Shown here one piece after another: positions 16,486 to 26,789 of a DNA stretch of 64,000 nt. Below the pieces are notes generated by a model, which was not told the origin of the DNA, ran no database searches, and saw nothing but the letters and a program-made list of their open reading frames with translations. The position numbers and the translations under genes were made by a program. The stretch is from an uncultured Mycoplasmatota bacterium. GTDB taxonomy: Bacteria > Bacillota_I > Bacilli_A > RF39 > UBA660. The stretch lies in the NCBI GenBank assembly GCA_900552335.1, contig URZL01000003.1:35932-99931 (forward strand). The letters run 5' to 3'. Numbering within the stretch: the stretch's first letter is position 1; each line of letters begins with the position of its first letter.

Positions 16486-16991
16486 TATCTAATTTCCTCA
16501 ACTTTCTTACCACGAAGTTTTGCAACTTCTTCGATTGTTCTTTGAGATTTTAATGCTTCAAGTGTTGCATATGCCATATTAATTTTTGTATTTGATCCAA
16601 GTGATTTTGATAAAATATCTTTAACACCAGCTAATTCTAGTACGGCTCTTACTGGTCCACCAGCTTTTACTCCTGTACCTTCTGCTGCAGGTTTTAACAT
16701 AACCTTACTAGCACCTCTTACACCAATTGCTTCATGAGGAATTGTTCTTTCATCAACTAAAGAGATTCTAACAACATTTTTTTGAGCTGCTTGTGAAGCT
16801 TTTTTAATTGCATCAGGTACTTCATTTGCTTTACCAGTACCTAGTCCAACTTTACCTTTTCTGTCACCTACAACTACTGTTGCTGAGAAACGAAAATGAC
16901 GACCACCTTTTGTAACTTTTGTTACTCTTCCAATATTGATAACTTGTTCTTCATATTGTTTTGGGCGTGGTTCTCTTTTTGTTCTTTCCAT
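16485..16991 (-). CDS. rpsE: 30S ribosomal protein S5
   Basis: S5 of the decoding-site region, 168 aa. The double-stranded RNA-binding domain ([20 protein letters not shown], then [14 protein letters not shown]) and the C-terminal fold ([20 protein letters not shown]) are intact. An AAAAGGAGGGT ribosome site precedes it. Confidence 0.97.
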   Translation of the reverse strand: MERTKREPRPKQYEEQVINIGRVTKVTKGGRHFRFSATVVVGDRKGKVGLGTGKANEVPDAIKKASQAAQKNVVRISLVDERTIPHEAIGVRGASKVMLKPAAEGTGVKAGGPVRAVLELAGVKDILSKSLGSNTKINMAYATLEALKSQRTIEEVAKLRGKKVEEIR

Positions 16992-17005
16992 TGGTTACCC
17001 TCCTT

Positions 17006-17368
17006 TTAGAATTCTAATCCATTTTCACGTGCTGCTTCTGCTAAAGCTTTTACACGGCCATGATATAAGTATCCACCTCTATCAAAGACTACTTTTTCGA
17101 TTTTTGCTTTTTTTGCTCTTTTTGCTAATAATTCTCCAACTTTTGCAGCAGCTTCTGTGTTACCACCGTTAGCTAATTTTAGTTCTTTATCAATAGAGGA
17201 AGCACTTACTAATGTAGTACCTTTTTCATCATCTATGATTTGAGCAAAAATATTACTATTTGATCTAAATACGTTTAATCTTGGAGTTGTTGCAGTGCCA
17301 CTGATTTTGTTTCTTACACGTGCATGTCTAGCTAAACGTACTTCGTTACGAGCTACTTTATTAACCAT
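17006..17368 (-). CDS. rplR: 50S ribosomal protein L18
   Basis: 5S rRNA-binding protein, 120 aa. [20 protein letters not shown] and [20 protein letters not shown] are family hallmarks. Positioned between rplF and rpsE as expected. Confidence 0.97.
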   Translation of the reverse strand: MVNKVARNEVRLARHARVRNKISGTATTPRLNVFRSNSNIFAQIIDDEKGTTLVSASSIDKELKLANGGNTEAAAKVGELLAKRAKKAKIEKVVFDRGGYLYHGRVKALAEAARENGLEF

Positions 17369-17394
17369 AGTTACTCTCCTTTACTTAAATTTAA

Positions 17395-17925
17395 TTAAGC
17401 TGCTTTCTTTCCTTCTTTACGAGGAATATATTCATCTTTATAACGAATACCTTTTCCTTTGTAAGGTTCTGGTTTTCTTAGTTTTCTAATATTAGCAGCA
17501 AATTCTCCAACTTGGCATTTATCAATACCTTTTATAACGATTTCTGTATTACTAATACCTTCAACAGTTAATCCTGATGGAACTTCAACGATATCTGAAT
17601 GTGATTTACCTGTGTTTACAGTAATTTTATTACCACTTACATTGAAACGGTAACCAACACCTACAGCTTCTAATCCTTTAGAATATCCCTCTGTTACACC
17701 AATAATCATATTTCTGATATTAGCATTTGCTGTACCATGAAAGTTTTTAAAGTTATCATTTTTTCTTTCTACAATAACTTCATTATCTTTTACAGTAACT
17801 GTAATGTTTTTATTAATTTCAGTAGAAAGTTCACCTTTAGGACCTTTTACTGTAACTGTTGTACCATTTACAGTTAATGTTACGTTTTCAGGTAAAGTTA
17901 ATACTCTATTACCAATACGACTCAT
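17395..17925 (-). CDS. rplF: 50S ribosomal protein L6
   Basis: L6 of the factor-binding region, 176 aa with the duplicated fold. It opens MSRIGNRVLTLPENVTLTVN and ends in the KLRKPEPYKGKGIRY signature and a basic tail. Confidence 0.97.
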   Translation of the reverse strand: MSRIGNRVLTLPENVTLTVNGTTVTVKGPKGELSTEINKNITVTVKDNEVIVERKNDNFKNFHGTANANIRNMIIGVTEGYSKGLEAVGVGYRFNVSGNKITVNTGKSHSDIVEVPSGLTVEGISNTEIVIKGIDKCQVGEFAANIRKLRKPEPYKGKGIRYKDEYIPRKEGKKAA

Positions 17926-17941
17926 ATTTAATCCTCTCTTT

Positions 17942-18334
17942 CTACCAAATATAAGCTAATACTTCTCCACCTAGAGATTCTTTTCTAGCTTCTTTATCTG
18001 TCATTAATCCTTTAGATGTTGAAACAATAGCAATTCCAAGTCCATTTAATACTCTTGGAAGCTCCTCAACTGAGGCATAAACACGTAATCCTGGTTTTGA
18101 AATTCTTTTTAATCCAGTGATTACACGTTCCTTATTTTGTCCATATTTTAAATTAAGTGAAATAATATTTTGAACATTATTTTTCTTAATTTTATAGTCA
18201 CTAATGAATCCTTCTTCTTTTAAGATTCTAGCAATTTCTACTTTAATCTTTGAAGCAGGTACTTCAACTTCTTTGTATCGCATTACGTTAGCATTACGAA
18301 TACGCGTTAACATATCTGCAATTGGATCTGTCAT
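17942..18334 (-). CDS. rpsH: 30S ribosomal protein S8
   Basis: Primary 16S rRNA binder, 130 aa. It starts [20 protein letters not shown] and ends with [18 protein letters not shown] and GGEVLAYIW. In model bacteria S8 autoregulates the spc segment; no dedicated leader is visible here. Confidence 0.97.
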   Translation of the reverse strand: MTDPIADMLTRIRNANVMRYKEVEVPASKIKVEIARILKEEGFISDYKIKKNNVQNIISLNLKYGQNKERVITGLKRISKPGLRVYASVEELPRVLNGLGIAIVSTSKGLMTDKEARKESLGGEVLAYIW

Positions 18335-18353
18335 ACAATCCCTCCTTCTCTAA

Positions 18354-18539
18354 TTACCAACTAGATTTTTTTACACCTGGTATTTGTCCTTTATAAGCTA
18401 ATTCTCTAAAACAAATACGACAAATTCCATATTTTCTAAGTACTGCGTGAGGTCTACCACATCTTTCACAACGAGTATATTCACGTACTTTAAATTTTGG
18501 TTTTCTTGATTGTTTTACAATCATACTTTTTTTAGCCAT
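18354..18539 (-). CDS. rpsN: 30S ribosomal protein S14, type Z (zinc)
   Basis: The 61 aa short form carries two CxxC pairs (RCERCGRP and ICRICFRE), so it binds zinc. It sits in the conserved place between rplE and rpsH. Confidence 0.97.
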   Translation of the reverse strand: MAKKSMIVKQSRKPKFKVREYTRCERCGRPHAVLRKYGICRICFRELAYKGQIPGVKKSSW

Positions 18540-18558
18540 AATATCCTCCTAATATCCA

Positions 18559-19098
18559 TTATTTTTTAAATGGCATACCGAATCCTTTTAAAAGAGATAA
18601 TGCTTCTTCATTTGAAGTCGCTGTAGTAACAAATACGATATCCATACCTCTTACTTTAACAACGTTATCATATTCAATTTCTGGGAATATTAATTGTTCT
18701 GTAAGCCCTAAAGTATAGTTACCTCTTCCATCAAAAGCTTTTGGAGATATTCCTCTAAAATCTCTTACACGTGGTAATGTAATACTAATTAATTTATCTA
18801 AAAAGTTATACATGTTTTCTCCACGTAATGTTACTTTACAACCAATTGCTTGGCCTTCTCTTATTTTAAATCCGGCAATTGCTTTTTTTGCTTTTGTAGC
18901 AACTGGTTTTTGTCCAGTAATTATTTCCAAATCTTTCATAGCTGCTTCTAATAATTTACTATTTGTAGAAGCATCACCACATCCAATATTTACTACGATT
19001 TTTGATAATGCTGGAACTTGATTGACATTAGCATATTTAAATTCTTCTTTTAAACTTGGTACGATTTCATTTATATATTTTTCTTTTAGGCGGTTCAT
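18559..19098 (-). CDS. rplE: 50S ribosomal protein L5
   Basis: 5S rRNA- and P-tRNA-contacting protein, 179 aa ([40 protein letters not shown]). The frame is open two codons further to a TTG, but AAGGAGGG lies eight bases before the ATG at 19098 and only two before the TTG, so the ATG is used. Confidence 0.97.
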   Translation of the reverse strand: MNRLKEKYINEIVPSLKEEFKYANVNQVPALSKIVVNIGCGDASTNSKLLEAAMKDLEIITGQKPVATKAKKAIAGFKIREGQAIGCKVTLRGENMYNFLDKLISITLPRVRDFRGISPKAFDGRGNYTLGLTEQLIFPEIEYDNVVKVRGMDIVFVTTATSNEEALSLLKGFGMPFKK

Positions 19099-19118
19099 AA
19101 TCAATACCCTCCTTCCAA

Positions 19119-19427
19119 TTAATCAAGGGTTGAATTAGATTTTTTAGTTACTCTAATTTTTTTCCCTTTTTTATCTATTTCATGTCCTATTCTGGTACCT
19201 TTTTTAGTTTTAGGATCGATTATCATTACATTTGAAGCATGAATTGGAGCTTCTACTTCTACGATGCTTCCTGGTTGGTTACCTTGAGGTTTTACATGTT
19301 TTTTTGCAATGTTGATACCTTCAACGATAACTTTGTTTTCATCTCTAAGTATTTTTGTAATAGTACCTTCTTTTCCTTTATCCTTACCAGTAATAACAAC
19401 AACTTTATCTCCAGTTTTAAAGTTCAT
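19119..19427 (-). CDS. rplX: 50S ribosomal protein L24
   Basis: Assembly initiator protein with the KOW motif at the start ([20 protein letters not shown]). 102 aa, between rplN and rplE. Confidence 0.97.
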   Translation of the reverse strand: MNFKTGDKVVVITGKDKGKEGTITKILRDENKVIVEGINIAKKHVKPQGNQPGSIVEVEAPIHASNVMIIDPKTKKGTRIGHEIDKKGKKIRVTKKSNSTLD

Positions 19428-19448
19428 ACTGTCTCTCCTTCCTGAAAA

Positions 19449-19817
19449 TTATAATACTTCTTTCGCAAGCGATACAATTTTCATAAAATCATGATCACGT
19501 AATTCACGTGCTACTGGTCCAAATACACGAGTTCCAACTGGACTCTTATCATCTTTAATAATTACACATGCATTATCATCGAACTTAATATAAGATCCGT
19601 CTTCTCTTCTTAGACCAAATTTGCTTCTAACAACTACAGCTTTTACAACTTTTCCTTTTTTTACTGTACCGTTAGGAGTTGCTTTTTTTACAGTTGCAAC
19701 AACTATATCACCAATATTACCAGTTTTAACTTTGCTTCCACCAAGTACACGAATAACGCTTATTTCACGAGCACCTGAATTGTCTGCTACTTTTAAACGG
19801 CTTTCTTGTTGAATCAT
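19449..19817 (-). CDS. rplN: 50S ribosomal protein L14
   Basis: [20 protein letters not shown] and [14 protein letters not shown], then [19 protein letters not shown], are near-universal L14 sequences; 122 aa. Between rpsQ and rplX. Confidence 0.98.
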   Translation of the reverse strand: MIQQESRLKVADNSGAREISVIRVLGGSKVKTGNIGDIVVATVKKATPNGTVKKGKVVKAVVVRSKFGLRREDGSYIKFDDNACVIIKDDKSPVGTRVFGPVARELRDHDFMKIVSLAKEVL

Positions 19818-19842
19818 ATATTGATCCTCCTTCCAGTTTCAA

Positions 19843-20097
19843 TTATAAAATAATTGCTTTTTCTACAATTTCTACTAAACGAAAACGTTTTGTTCTAGAT
19901 AATGGTCTAGTTTCAACAATACGTACGATATCGCCAATTTTTGCTTCGTTCTTTTCATCATGAGCAGCATATTTTTTAGAATATTTTACACGTTTTTTAT
20001 AAAGTGGATGATTTTTGTAAGTTTCAACTAATACTGTAATTGTTTTATCAGTTTTATCGCTTACTACTCTTCCAACTAATTCTCTTTTTCTTTCCAT
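19843..20097 (-). CDS. rpsQ: 30S ribosomal protein S17
   Basis: 84 aa OB-fold 16S rRNA-binding protein; [21 protein letters not shown] and [20 protein letters not shown] identify it. It starts three bases after the rpmC stop. Confidence 0.97.
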   Translation of the reverse strand: MERKRELVGRVVSDKTDKTITVLVETYKNHPLYKKRVKYSKKYAAHDEKNEAKIGDIVRIVETRPLSRTKRFRLVEIVEKAIIL

Positions 20098-20100
20098 TAA

Positions 20101-20304
20101 TTAACCCTCCTTAACTTCTAATTCACGTTCACGTAAAATTGTTTTCATACGGGCAACTAATTTTCTTAATTCATTAATACGTGCTGGTTTTTCTAAATTA
20201 CCTGTAGCTTGGCTGAAACGTAAATTGAATAGTTCTTCTTTATATTCAGCAATTTTATTCATGATTTCTTCATTTGTTAAAGCTCTAATTTCACTATTCT
20301 TCAT
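20101..20304 (-). CDS. rpmC: 50S ribosomal protein L29
   Basis: A 67 aa two-helix protein at the exit tunnel ([39 protein letters not shown]). The frame allows an ATG at 20313, but that touches AAGGAGG directly; the ATG at 20304 has nine-base spacing and begins MKNSEIRAL, which is the family start. The gene overlaps the end of rplP by 11 bases. Confidence 0.95.
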   Translation of the reverse strand: MKNSEIRALTNEEIMNKIAEYKEELFNLRFSQATGNLEKPARINELRKLVARMKTILRERELEVKEG

Positions 20305-20722
20305 TCGCTTCATCCTCCTTTTTTACAAATTTACATTTGATTGGTAGTTTATGCATAGCAAGTCTTAACGCTTCGCGTGCTACTTCTTCACTTACATCAC
20401 CAATTTCAAACATAATTTTTCCTTTTTTTACTACTGCTACCCATACTTCTGGTTGTCCTTTACCTTTACCCATACGAGTTTCCAAAGGAATTTTAGTTAG
20501 TGATAAATGTGGAAATATATTAATCCATACTTTACCACCACGTTTCATATATCTTGTCATTGCAACACGAGCTGCTTCGATTTGTTGTTGCGTAATCCAA
20601 GCACCTTCCATTGCCATTAATCCATATTCTCCAAAATGTAATTCTGTATTACCTTTTGCTACACCATCATATCTCAATCTATGAGGTCTTCTATATTTAG
20701 TTCTTTTTGGTATTAACGCCAT
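20294..20722 (-). CDS. rplP: 50S ribosomal protein L16
   Basis: L16, which organises the A-site tRNA elbow, 142 aa from [20 protein letters not shown]. The open frame extends to 20761, inside rpsC, but GGGAGGT seven bases before the ATG at 20722 decides the start. The gene overlaps the 3' end of rpsC by 26 bases. Confidence 0.97.
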   Translation of the reverse strand: MALIPKRTKYRRPHRLRYDGVAKGNTELHFGEYGLMAMEGAWITQQQIEAARVAMTRYMKRGGKVWINIFPHLSLTKIPLETRMGKGKGQPEVWVAVVKKGKIMFEIGDVSEEVAREALRLAMHKLPIKCKFVKKEDEANEE

Positions 20723-21374
20723 TAGTATTACCTCCCTTTTCTTTTGAGGCAAGGATTTCACCTTTATAAATCCATACTTTTACACCGATTTTACCATAAG
20801 TTGTATCAGCTTCTTTGTGAGCATAATCAATATCTGCTCTTAAAGTATGTAAAGGAATATTTCCTTCTGTATATCCTTCTGTTCTAGCCATATCAGCGCC
20901 ACCTAAACGACCTGATACTGAAGTTTTAATTCCTTTTGCTCCTGCTTTCATAGCATTTCTAATTGCTCTTTTTTGTGCAATTCTAAATGATACTCTATTT
21001 TCAATTTGATGAGCAATATTTTCAGCAACTAATGCTGCATCAATATCTGGATTTTTAACTTCTTTAATTGAAATTTGTATATTTTCATTAACTAATTTTG
21101 CAACTTCATTTTTAAGTTTTTCTATTTCTTCGCCACTGTGTCCAATAATTACACCTGGTTTTGCTGTACTAATGATAACTTCTGTTTTATTAGCATTTCT
21201 TTCAATAAGAATACTTGAAACTGCTGCGTCTTTTAGTTTTTTTTCTAAAAATCTACGAATTTTAACATCATTGTTTAAAAATTTTGCGAAATCTTTATTA
21301 CCTGCATACCATTTTGATTCCCAAGTTTTATTGATTCCAACTCTAAGTCCTATTGGACTAACTTTTTGACCCAT
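20697..21374 (-). CDS. rpsC: 30S ribosomal protein S3
   Basis: [20 protein letters not shown], the KH domain loop [15 protein letters not shown] and the C-terminal [13 protein letters not shown] identify S3; 225 aa. It forms part of the mRNA entry channel. Its last codons overlap the start of rplP. Confidence 0.97.
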   Translation of the reverse strand: MGQKVSPIGLRVGINKTWESKWYAGNKDFAKFLNNDVKIRRFLEKKLKDAAVSSILIERNANKTEVIISTAKPGVIIGHSGEEIEKLKNEVAKLVNENIQISIKEVKNPDIDAALVAENIAHQIENRVSFRIAQKRAIRNAMKAGAKGIKTSVSGRLGGADMARTEGYTEGNIPLHTLRADIDYAHKEADTTYGKIGVKVWIYKGEILASKEKGGNTNGVNTKKN

Positions 21375-21385
21375 CAGTTTACCTC

Positions 21386-21721
21386 CTATCTAACGTCACT
21401 AACAACAATTGTTATATGACTTGTTCTTTTCTTAATTGGATCTACATGACCACGTGATCCAAATTTCATTCTTTTCATTGTTTGACCTTCATTTACATAT
21501 GCTTCTTTTACATATAAATTTTCTTTGTCTAAACCTAAATTATTGCAAGCATTTGCAACTGCAGAAGTAAGTACTTTTCTACTTAATCTTGCAGATTCTT
21601 TATTAATATTACTTAAAATAATATCAGCTTCTACTACATTTTTTCCACGTATTAAATCTATAACTAAACGGCATTTACGAGGAGCAATTCTAAGACCTTT
21701 TGCTATCGCTTTTGTTTCCAT
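21386..21721 (-). CDS. rplV: 50S ribosomal protein L22
   Basis: Tunnel-lining protein, 111 aa. [17 protein letters not shown], the long beta-hairpin region and [19 protein letters not shown] match L22. Confidence 0.97.
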   Translation of the reverse strand: METKAIAKGLRIAPRKCRLVIDLIRGKNVVEADIILSNINKESARLSRKVLTSAVANACNNLGLDKENLYVKEAYVNEGQTMKRMKFGSRGHVDPIKKRTSHITIVVSDVR

Positions 21722-21746
21722 TTTAGTCCTCCTTCCTGATCAATCA

Positions 21747-22019
21747 CTATTTTTTATCTTTGTTTTCGCCGTGTCCACCACATTTACGAGTTGGAGCAAA
21801 TTCTCCTAATTTATGTCCAACCATATCTTCTGTTACATAAACTGGGATGAATTCTTTCCCTGAATGAACACCAAATGTATGTCCAATAAATTCAGGGAAA
21901 ATTGTTGAACGGCGAGACCAAGTTTTAATTACTTCTTTTTTTCCAGTTTCATTTAATTTTTTTACCTTTTTCATTAGACTTTCATCTACGAAAGGTCCTT
22001 TTTTTAAACTTCTAGCCAT
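21747..22019 (-). CDS. rpsS: 30S ribosomal protein S19
   Basis: [35 protein letters not shown] and [15 protein letters not shown] are unmistakable S19 blocks; 90 aa. Between rplB and rplV. Confidence 0.98.
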   Translation of the reverse strand: MARSLKKGPFVDESLMKKVKKLNETGKKEVIKTWSRRSTIFPEFIGHTFGVHSGKEFIPVYVTEDMVGHKLGEFAPTRKCGGHGENKDKK

Positions 22020-22035
22020 CTAAACCATCCTTTCA

Positions 22036-22866
22036 CTATTTTTTACGACGACGAACAATTAATTTGTCAGTTGATTTTTTATTTTTACGTGTTTTATATC
22101 CTAATGCTGGTTTACCCCAAGGAGTAACTGGTCCTTTACGTCCGATTGGTGCTCTACCTTCACCACCACCATGTGGGTGATCATTAGGGTTCATAACAGA
22201 ACCACGAACAGTTGGGCGAATACCCATATGTCTCTTACGTCCTGCTTTTCCTAAGCTAACAAGTTCATGATCAGCATTTCCTACTTCTCCAATTGTTGCA
22301 TAGCAAACGCTAAGAACTTTTCTTACTTCACCGCTAGTTAAACGAATTAAAGTATATTTTCCTTCACGTCCTAAGATTTGTGCACTTGAACCTGCACTTC
22401 TAACTAGGCTTGCGCCTTTTCCAGGATTTAATTCAATATTATGAACTAAAGTACCTTCTGGAATTTTTCCAAGTGGCAAAGCATTTCCTGCTTTAATATC
22501 TGAATTTTCACCACTTACAATTTTGTCTCCAACTTTTAATCCTTTTGGAGCAATGATGTATCTTTTTTCACCATCTACATATTTAATTAAAGCAATGTTA
22601 GCACTTCTGTTTGGATCGTATTCAATAGTTGCTACAGTACCAACTACATCATATTTATCTCTTTTAAAATCAATAATACGATATTTTCTTTTAGCACCGC
22701 CACCGATATGTCTTACAGTAATTCTACCTTGATTGTTACGACCACCAGTTTTCTTTAATGTTACTACTAATGATTTTTCTGGAGTACTTGTTGTAATTTC
22801 TTCATTTACTAATTTTGACATTCCACGAGTACCATTAGTCATTGGTTTATAATTTTTAATAGCCAT
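22036..22866 (-). CDS. rplB: 50S ribosomal protein L2
   Basis: Peptidyl-transferase-centre protein, 276 aa. [20 protein letters not shown] opens it; the functionally essential histidine loop is in [18 protein letters not shown]. Between rplW and rpsS. Confidence 0.98.
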   Translation of the reverse strand: MAIKNYKPMTNGTRGMSKLVNEEITTSTPEKSLVVTLKKTGGRNNQGRITVRHIGGGAKRKYRIIDFKRDKYDVVGTVATIEYDPNRSANIALIKYVDGEKRYIIAPKGLKVGDKIVSGENSDIKAGNALPLGKIPEGTLVHNIELNPGKGASLVRSAGSSAQILGREGKYTLIRLTSGEVRKVLSVCYATIGEVGNADHELVSLGKAGRKRHMGIRPTVRGSVMNPNDHPHGGGEGRAPIGRKGPVTPWGKPALGYKTRKNKKSTDKLIVRRRKK

Positions 22867-22884
22867 TATATACCTCCTTTAGGA

Positions 22885-23163
22885 TTAGTTAAGTTCGATT
22901 GAACTTCCTTCTTTTAATTTAACGATTGCTTTTTTAACTTTATTTGTTTTTCCAGTATAACGTCCTACTCTTTTTTTCTTTGGCTTTACGTTTACTGTAT
23001 TAACACTATCTACTTTTACATTGAAAATTGCTTCAATTGCTTGTTTGATTTGTGTTTTATTTGCTCTTACATCAACACTGAATGTAATTACATTATTTGC
23101 TGCTAATGTAGAACTTTTTTCTGTAATAATTGGCGCTTTGATGATATCTCTATAATTATTCAT
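22885..23163 (-). CDS. rplW: 50S ribosomal protein L23
   Basis: Docking site for trigger factor and the signal recognition particle (SRP) at the tunnel exit, 92 aa. [20 protein letters not shown] and [18 protein letters not shown] identify it. Its start overlaps the rplD stop (TAATG). Confidence 0.97.
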   Translation of the reverse strand: MNNYRDIIKAPIITEKSSTLAANNVITFSVDVRANKTQIKQAIEAIFNVKVDSVNTVNVKPKKKRVGRYTGKTNKVKKAIVKLKEGSSIELN

Positions 23164-23786
23164 TATTGAAGCACCTCCTCAATTGTTTTTACAGCTGCTT
23201 CTTCAATAATCATTTTATCAGCTGCAATAATATCTAAAACATTGATTTCATCTGCTTGTAATAAATTTACATAATTTAAATTACGAGTAGCTAAAATCAT
23301 ATTTTCGTCTAATTCGTTTACAACGATTAATACATTTTTAGTAGCTTCTAATCCATTCAAAATTGCTTTTAAATCTTTTGTTTTAGAAGTTTCTAATTTA
23401 AATGAATCAACAACGATTAATTCACTATTAATTGTTTTGTATGCTAAAGCTGATTTTAAAGCTAAACGTCTTTCTTTTCTATTCATCTTTTTAGCATAAC
23501 TTCTCATATGTGGTCCGAATACTACACCACCGTGATACCATTGAGCAGCACGAATAGATCCTTGTCTAGCACGTCCTGTTCCTTTTTGTCTCCATGGTTT
23601 TCTTCCACCACCACTTACTTCACTACGTGTTTTTGTTTCATGAGTACCTTGTCTTTCAGAATTTCTAGCTAATGTAATTGCATCATATAAAACAGCATCA
23701 TTTGGAACAATTCCAAATACTTCTTCATTTAAAGCGATGTCATTTATTTGTTCGCCTTTAAGATTAACAATATTCATTTTTTTCAT
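23163..23786 (-). CDS. rplD: 50S ribosomal protein L4
   Basis: 207 aa. The tunnel loop region ([39 protein letters not shown]) is intact. In several bacteria L4 represses its own S10 operon through the mRNA leader; a structured leader is present upstream of rpsJ, but whether L4 binds it cannot be seen. Confidence 0.97.
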   Translation of the reverse strand: MKKMNIVNLKGEQINDIALNEEVFGIVPNDAVLYDAITLARNSERQGTHETKTRSEVSGGGRKPWRQKGTGRARQGSIRAAQWYHGGVVFGPHMRSYAKKMNRKERRLALKSALAYKTINSELIVVDSFKLETSKTKDLKAILNGLEATKNVLIVVNELDENMILATRNLNYVNLLQADEINVLDIIAADKMIIEEAAVKTIEEVLQ

Positions 23787-23796
23787 ATTGTACCTC

Positions 23797-24525
23797 CTAT
23801 TCTGAAACCGTTTCTTCTGATACTTCTTGAGTTTCAGCTTCTACTGTTTCTACTGGTGCTTCTACATAACTGTTTAATTCTTCCATTTCATTTACTTTTC
23901 CTGCTTTTTTTACAGATGTTTTAATTGTTACTACAGAATTTTTAGCTCCTGGAACATTTCCTTTTACTAAGATAATATTATTTTCAACATCTACTTGTAC
24001 AATCTCTAAATTTTGGATTGTAACAGTTAAGCTACCCATATGTCCTGGTAATTTTTTACCTTTAAATACACGCATTGGTCTCATTGTACCCATAGATCCT
24101 GGTCCTCTATGATAATGTGAACCATGTCCCATAGGTCCTCTTGATTGGTTATGACGTTTAATAACCCCTTGAAACCCTTTACCTTTACTAGTTCCTGTAA
24201 CATCAACAACTTCACCTTCAGTAAAGATATCTGCAGAGATTTCTTGACCTAATGTATAAGCGTTAACGTCTACACCTCTAATTTCTTTAAAGAAGCGCTT
24301 AGGTGCAGTATTTGCTTTTTTCGTAATTCCTACGCTTGCTTTTGTCGCTAACTTTTCTCTTTTTGTATCAAAACCTAATTGAATTGCTTCGTAACCATCA
24401 TTTTCCATAGTCTTAATTTGTGTTACCACATTTGGTTCTACTTCAATAACAGTTACAGGAATTAATTTACCAGATTTTGTAAATACTTGAGTCATTCCTA
24501 ATTTACGACCTAAGATTCCTTTCAT
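23797..24525 (-). CDS. rplC: 50S ribosomal protein L3 with acidic C-terminal tail
   Basis: L3 is identified by [33 protein letters not shown] and [20 protein letters not shown]. At 242 aa it is ~30 residues longer than usual: after the fold ends ([12 protein letters not shown]) there is a Glu/Val/Thr-rich tail ([20 protein letters not shown]). An acidic tail on an rRNA-binding protein is unusual; its role is unknown. Confidence 0.96.
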   Translation of the reverse strand: MKGILGRKLGMTQVFTKSGKLIPVTVIEVEPNVVTQIKTMENDGYEAIQLGFDTKREKLATKASVGITKKANTAPKRFFKEIRGVDVNAYTLGQEISADIFTEGEVVDVTGTSKGKGFQGVIKRHNQSRGPMGHGSHYHRGPGSMGTMRPMRVFKGKKLPGHMGSLTVTIQNLEIVQVDVENNIILVKGNVPGAKNSVVTIKTSVKKAGKVNEMEELNSYVEAPVETVEAETQEVSEETVSE

Positions 24526-24542
24526 ATTATTTCCTCCTTATT

Positions 24543-24851
24543 TTATAACTTAATTTGAATATCAACGCCACTTGGAATTTCTAGACGTGTTAATGCGTCA
24601 ATTGTTTCCTTACTTGGATCGTTAATAACAATAAGTCTTTTGTGTGTTCTTTTTTCAAATTGTTCTCTTGAATCTTTATATTTGTGAACAGCTCTTAAAA
24701 TAGTGATTTTTTCAATTTCAGTTGGTAGTGGAATTGGTCCTGAAACTATGCCACCTGATCTTTTAACAATTTCAACTATTTTAGCGCAAGCATTGTCCAA
24801 ACTTTTGTGTTCAAAAGATTTCAATCTGATGCTAACTTTAGTTTTTGCCAT
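24543..24851 (-). CDS. rpsJ: 30S ribosomal protein S10
   Basis: First gene of the 29-gene cluster, 102 aa. [36 protein letters not shown] and [16 protein letters not shown] are S10 hallmarks. S10 also takes part in transcription antitermination with NusB. The str genes (rpsL, rpsG, fusA, tuf) that often precede it are not here. Confidence 0.98.
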   Translation of the reverse strand: MAKTKVSIRLKSFEHKSLDNACAKIVEIVKRSGGIVSGPIPLPTEIEKITILRAVHKYKDSREQFEKRTHKRLIVINDPSKETIDALTRLEIPSGVDIQIKL

Positions 24852-24977
24852 AATATCCTCCCTTCGCCTATATCTAGTATAGACTCGCTCCGTGTAAAAA
24901 CCTGATATATCAGATTAAATTATTTAACAACTTAACCTGGCGTATCAGCAACCTCACACATCTATGCGTGCCACACA
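24852..24977 (-). promoter_or_regulatory. Structured 5' leader of the S10 cluster
   Basis: About 126 nt of untranslated RNA lie between the promoter and rpsJ. The leader contains the 12-nt palindrome CTGATATATCAG, a related GCTGATACGCC segment upstream, and the string ACACGGAGCGAGTC before the GGGAGG ribosome site. Position and length fit ribosomal protein autoregulation (L4 is the usual regulator), but the ligand is inferred. Confidence 0.5.
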
Positions 24978-24983
24978 TTCAAC

Positions 24984-25012
24984 ATTATACATAAAAATTG
25001 TATGAAAAGCAA
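24984..25012 (-). promoter_or_regulatory. Promoter of the S10-spc-alpha cluster
   Basis: TTGCTT, 17 bp and TATAAT on the minus strand; the transcript should begin near 24977. No other promoter of this quality was noticed within the downstream cluster. Confidence 0.8.
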
Positions 25013-25056
25013 GACCTTTTTATTCTTTTTTAGTTTTTATTTTCAATTTATATTTC

Positions 25057-25098
25057 AATACCAAAAAAGAAAGTCTTATCACTTTCTTTTTTGGTATT
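25057..25098. terminator. Bidirectional-type terminator, 18-bp perfect inverted repeat
   Basis: AATACCAAAAAAGAAAGT is followed by a 6-nt loop and its exact reverse complement. The A- and T-runs flanking the inner stem would terminate in either direction. One arm encodes the C-terminus of the amidotransferase and the stop codon is in the loop. Confidence 0.75.
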
Positions 25099-25777
25099 GT
25101 TTTGCGCTTTCTATTAATTCACCAAATATTTTTTGACTATTCTCATCTTCCTTTGGTAATAATTCAGGATGCCATTGTAATCCTAGATGAAATTTGCATA
25201 TTTGAGATTCTATAGCTTCTATGATTCCGTCCTCTGCATAGGCTCCTACTTTATAATTGCCACTACCTGTAATATGGTAATTATGGCGACTATTTACCAT
25301 AATTTCATCCTTTGACAAAATTTGCTTTAGTAATGTTAATTCTTGTATTAAAATTTTATGGCAATATGTTTCTTTTGAATTATGAACAATATTGCTGCAA
25401 TTTTTTTCATTCACTATTTGGTTATTATAAGATGCCATCATTTGCATTCCAGCACATATTCCCAAATATGGTATATCTTGTTCATAACAATACTCATATA
25501 TTTTTCTTTCATGATTATATATTCTTGTGGCACCCGGTTTTACAATCGCATCACATAATGAAATGGATTCTTTTAATTCTTGTTGTTCCATTTCTGTTAA
25601 TAAAGGAATTTCACTCACTTTATTATCTACAAAACGAGCAATATTACTTGGAAATAAACCAATTGGTCTTCCTCCACTTCTTACAATCCATTCTACGATT
25701 GGAGTTAATACCTCATATATATAATCTCCATCTTTATCTGTATATGGCCATTCGACTATTCCTATAATTGGTTTCAT
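25079..25777 (-). CDS. Class I glutamine amidotransferase, peptidase C26 type
   Basis: A 232 aa stand-alone glutamine-amidotransferase fold of the gamma-glutamyl hydrolase (PuuD-like) group. The nucleophile Cys is in YLGICAGMQ, the catalytic His in LQWHPE, with the Glu two residues later. The opening KPIIGIVEWPYTDKDGDYIY and the segment CDAIVKPGATRIYNHE fit the family (PGG is PGA here). No polyamine genes are nearby, so the substrate is unknown. It has its own promoter and terminator and is monocistronic. Confidence 0.85.
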   Translation of the reverse strand: MKPIIGIVEWPYTDKDGDYIYEVLTPIVEWIVRSGGRPIGLFPSNIARFVDNKVSEIPLLTEMEQQELKESISLCDAIVKPGATRIYNHERKIYEYCYEQDIPYLGICAGMQMMASYNNQIVNEKNCSNIVHNSKETYCHKILIQELTLLKQILSKDEIMVNSRHNYHITGSGNYKVGAYAEDGIIEAIESQICKFHLGLQWHPELLPKEDENSQKIFGELIESAKQYQKRK

Positions 25778-25799
25778 TTCATCACTCCTAATGGGGTAT

Positions 25800-25828
25800 A
25801 TAATATAAGAGAAATATTATTTTGTCAA
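25800..25828 (-). promoter_or_regulatory. Promoter of the amidotransferase gene
   Basis: TTGACA, 17 bp, TATTAT on the minus strand. The -35 box lies in the last codons of rsmA (TTG ACA encodes Leu-Thr). Confidence 0.7.
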
Positions 25829-26650
25829 ATTATTTGCTATTTCAACAAATGTTTCTATTGTTATCTGTTCAGCTCTGGTACTTAAATCTTGATGATGTTT
25901 TTTTAAAACTTCTTCTATTTTATTTAAATCATAATTTTTTAAATTATTTCTAATTGTTTTTCTTTTTTGTGTAAAACTGTCTCTAATTAATTTAAAAAAT
26001 AGTTGTTCATCTATTAAGCGATACCTATTTTCTTTTTTTGTAAATTCTACTACAATGCTATCTACATTTGGTTTTGGAAGAAAAATATTTTTACTAATAT
26101 CCATTAATTTTTTTACACCAAAATAATAATTTAGATATATGGATAATGAATTATAATCTTTCGATCCAGGTTGAGCCTTAAAGCGATCACCAACTTCTTT
26201 TTGAACCATTACTACCATTTTATCTACATTTAAGTTTTCTTCTATTACATGAATAATGATTGGTGTTGTAATGTAGTAGGGTAGATTAGCTACTATATAT
26301 AACTTTTTATAATTGTATTTTTTAATATCTTTTACAACGTCTGCTTGTAAGAAATCTTGATAAATAATTTCTACATTATTAGTATTTTTTAAATTTTCAT
26401 TTAGTATTTCTTTTAATGTTGTGTCAATTTCATAACACAATACATTTTTTGAAAATTCCGCTAATTTTGATGTTAAAGAGCCAGCTCCTGGGCCTATCTC
26501 TATTACTAATGTATCTTTATCAATTCCAGATTTTGTAACAATTGATGATATTATATTTTCATCTATAATAAAATTTTGTCCAAACTTTTTTTTGAAATTA
26601 AAGTTGTTTTTTTCTAATATTTCATTCATTTTTTTTGGTGAATATTCCAT
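25817..26650 (-). CDS. rsmA: 16S rRNA adenine-N6,N6 dimethyltransferase
   Basis: KsgA/RsmA dimethylates the two adjacent adenines in the last 16S hairpin. FGQNFIIDENI, VIEIGPGAGSLTSKLAE (SAM motif I) and the catalytic NLPYYITTPII are present; 277 aa. The frame opens 23 codons earlier, but that stretch spans the promoter; GGAAGTG points to the ATG at 26650. Monocistronic. Confidence 0.96.
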   Translation of the reverse strand: MEYSPKKMNEILEKNNFNFKKKFGQNFIIDENIISSIVTKSGIDKDTLVIEIGPGAGSLTSKLAEFSKNVLCYEIDTTLKEILNENLKNTNNVEIIYQDFLQADVVKDIKKYNYKKLYIVANLPYYITTPIIIHVIEENLNVDKMVVMVQKEVGDRFKAQPGSKDYNSLSIYLNYYFGVKKLMDISKNIFLPKPNVDSIVVEFTKKENRYRLIDEQLFFKLIRDSFTQKRKTIRNNLKNYDLNKIEEVLKKHHQDLSTRAEQITIETFVEIANNLTK

Positions 26651-26668
26651 AGTATCACTTCCAAGAAG

Positions 26669-26697
26669 AGTATAGCAAAAACCATATATTTTTACAA
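26669..26697 (-). promoter_or_regulatory. Promoter of rsmA
   Basis: TTGTAA, 17 bp and TATACT on the minus strand, ending about 18 bases before the start codon. Confidence 0.65.
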
Positions 26698-26789
26698 GAA
26701 AAAAATATTCTAATACCACAGAAGGTTGTTAAAAATCGATATTCAAAGAACATAATTAATATAAGTTCATTAGATATATTCTTTTTTAT

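Noticed and set aside
19495-19515. TTCACGTG in rplN as a fourth parS
   Set aside because: Only the 8-bp centre matches and it encodes conserved L14 residues; similar CACGTG cores occur in other ribosomal genes.
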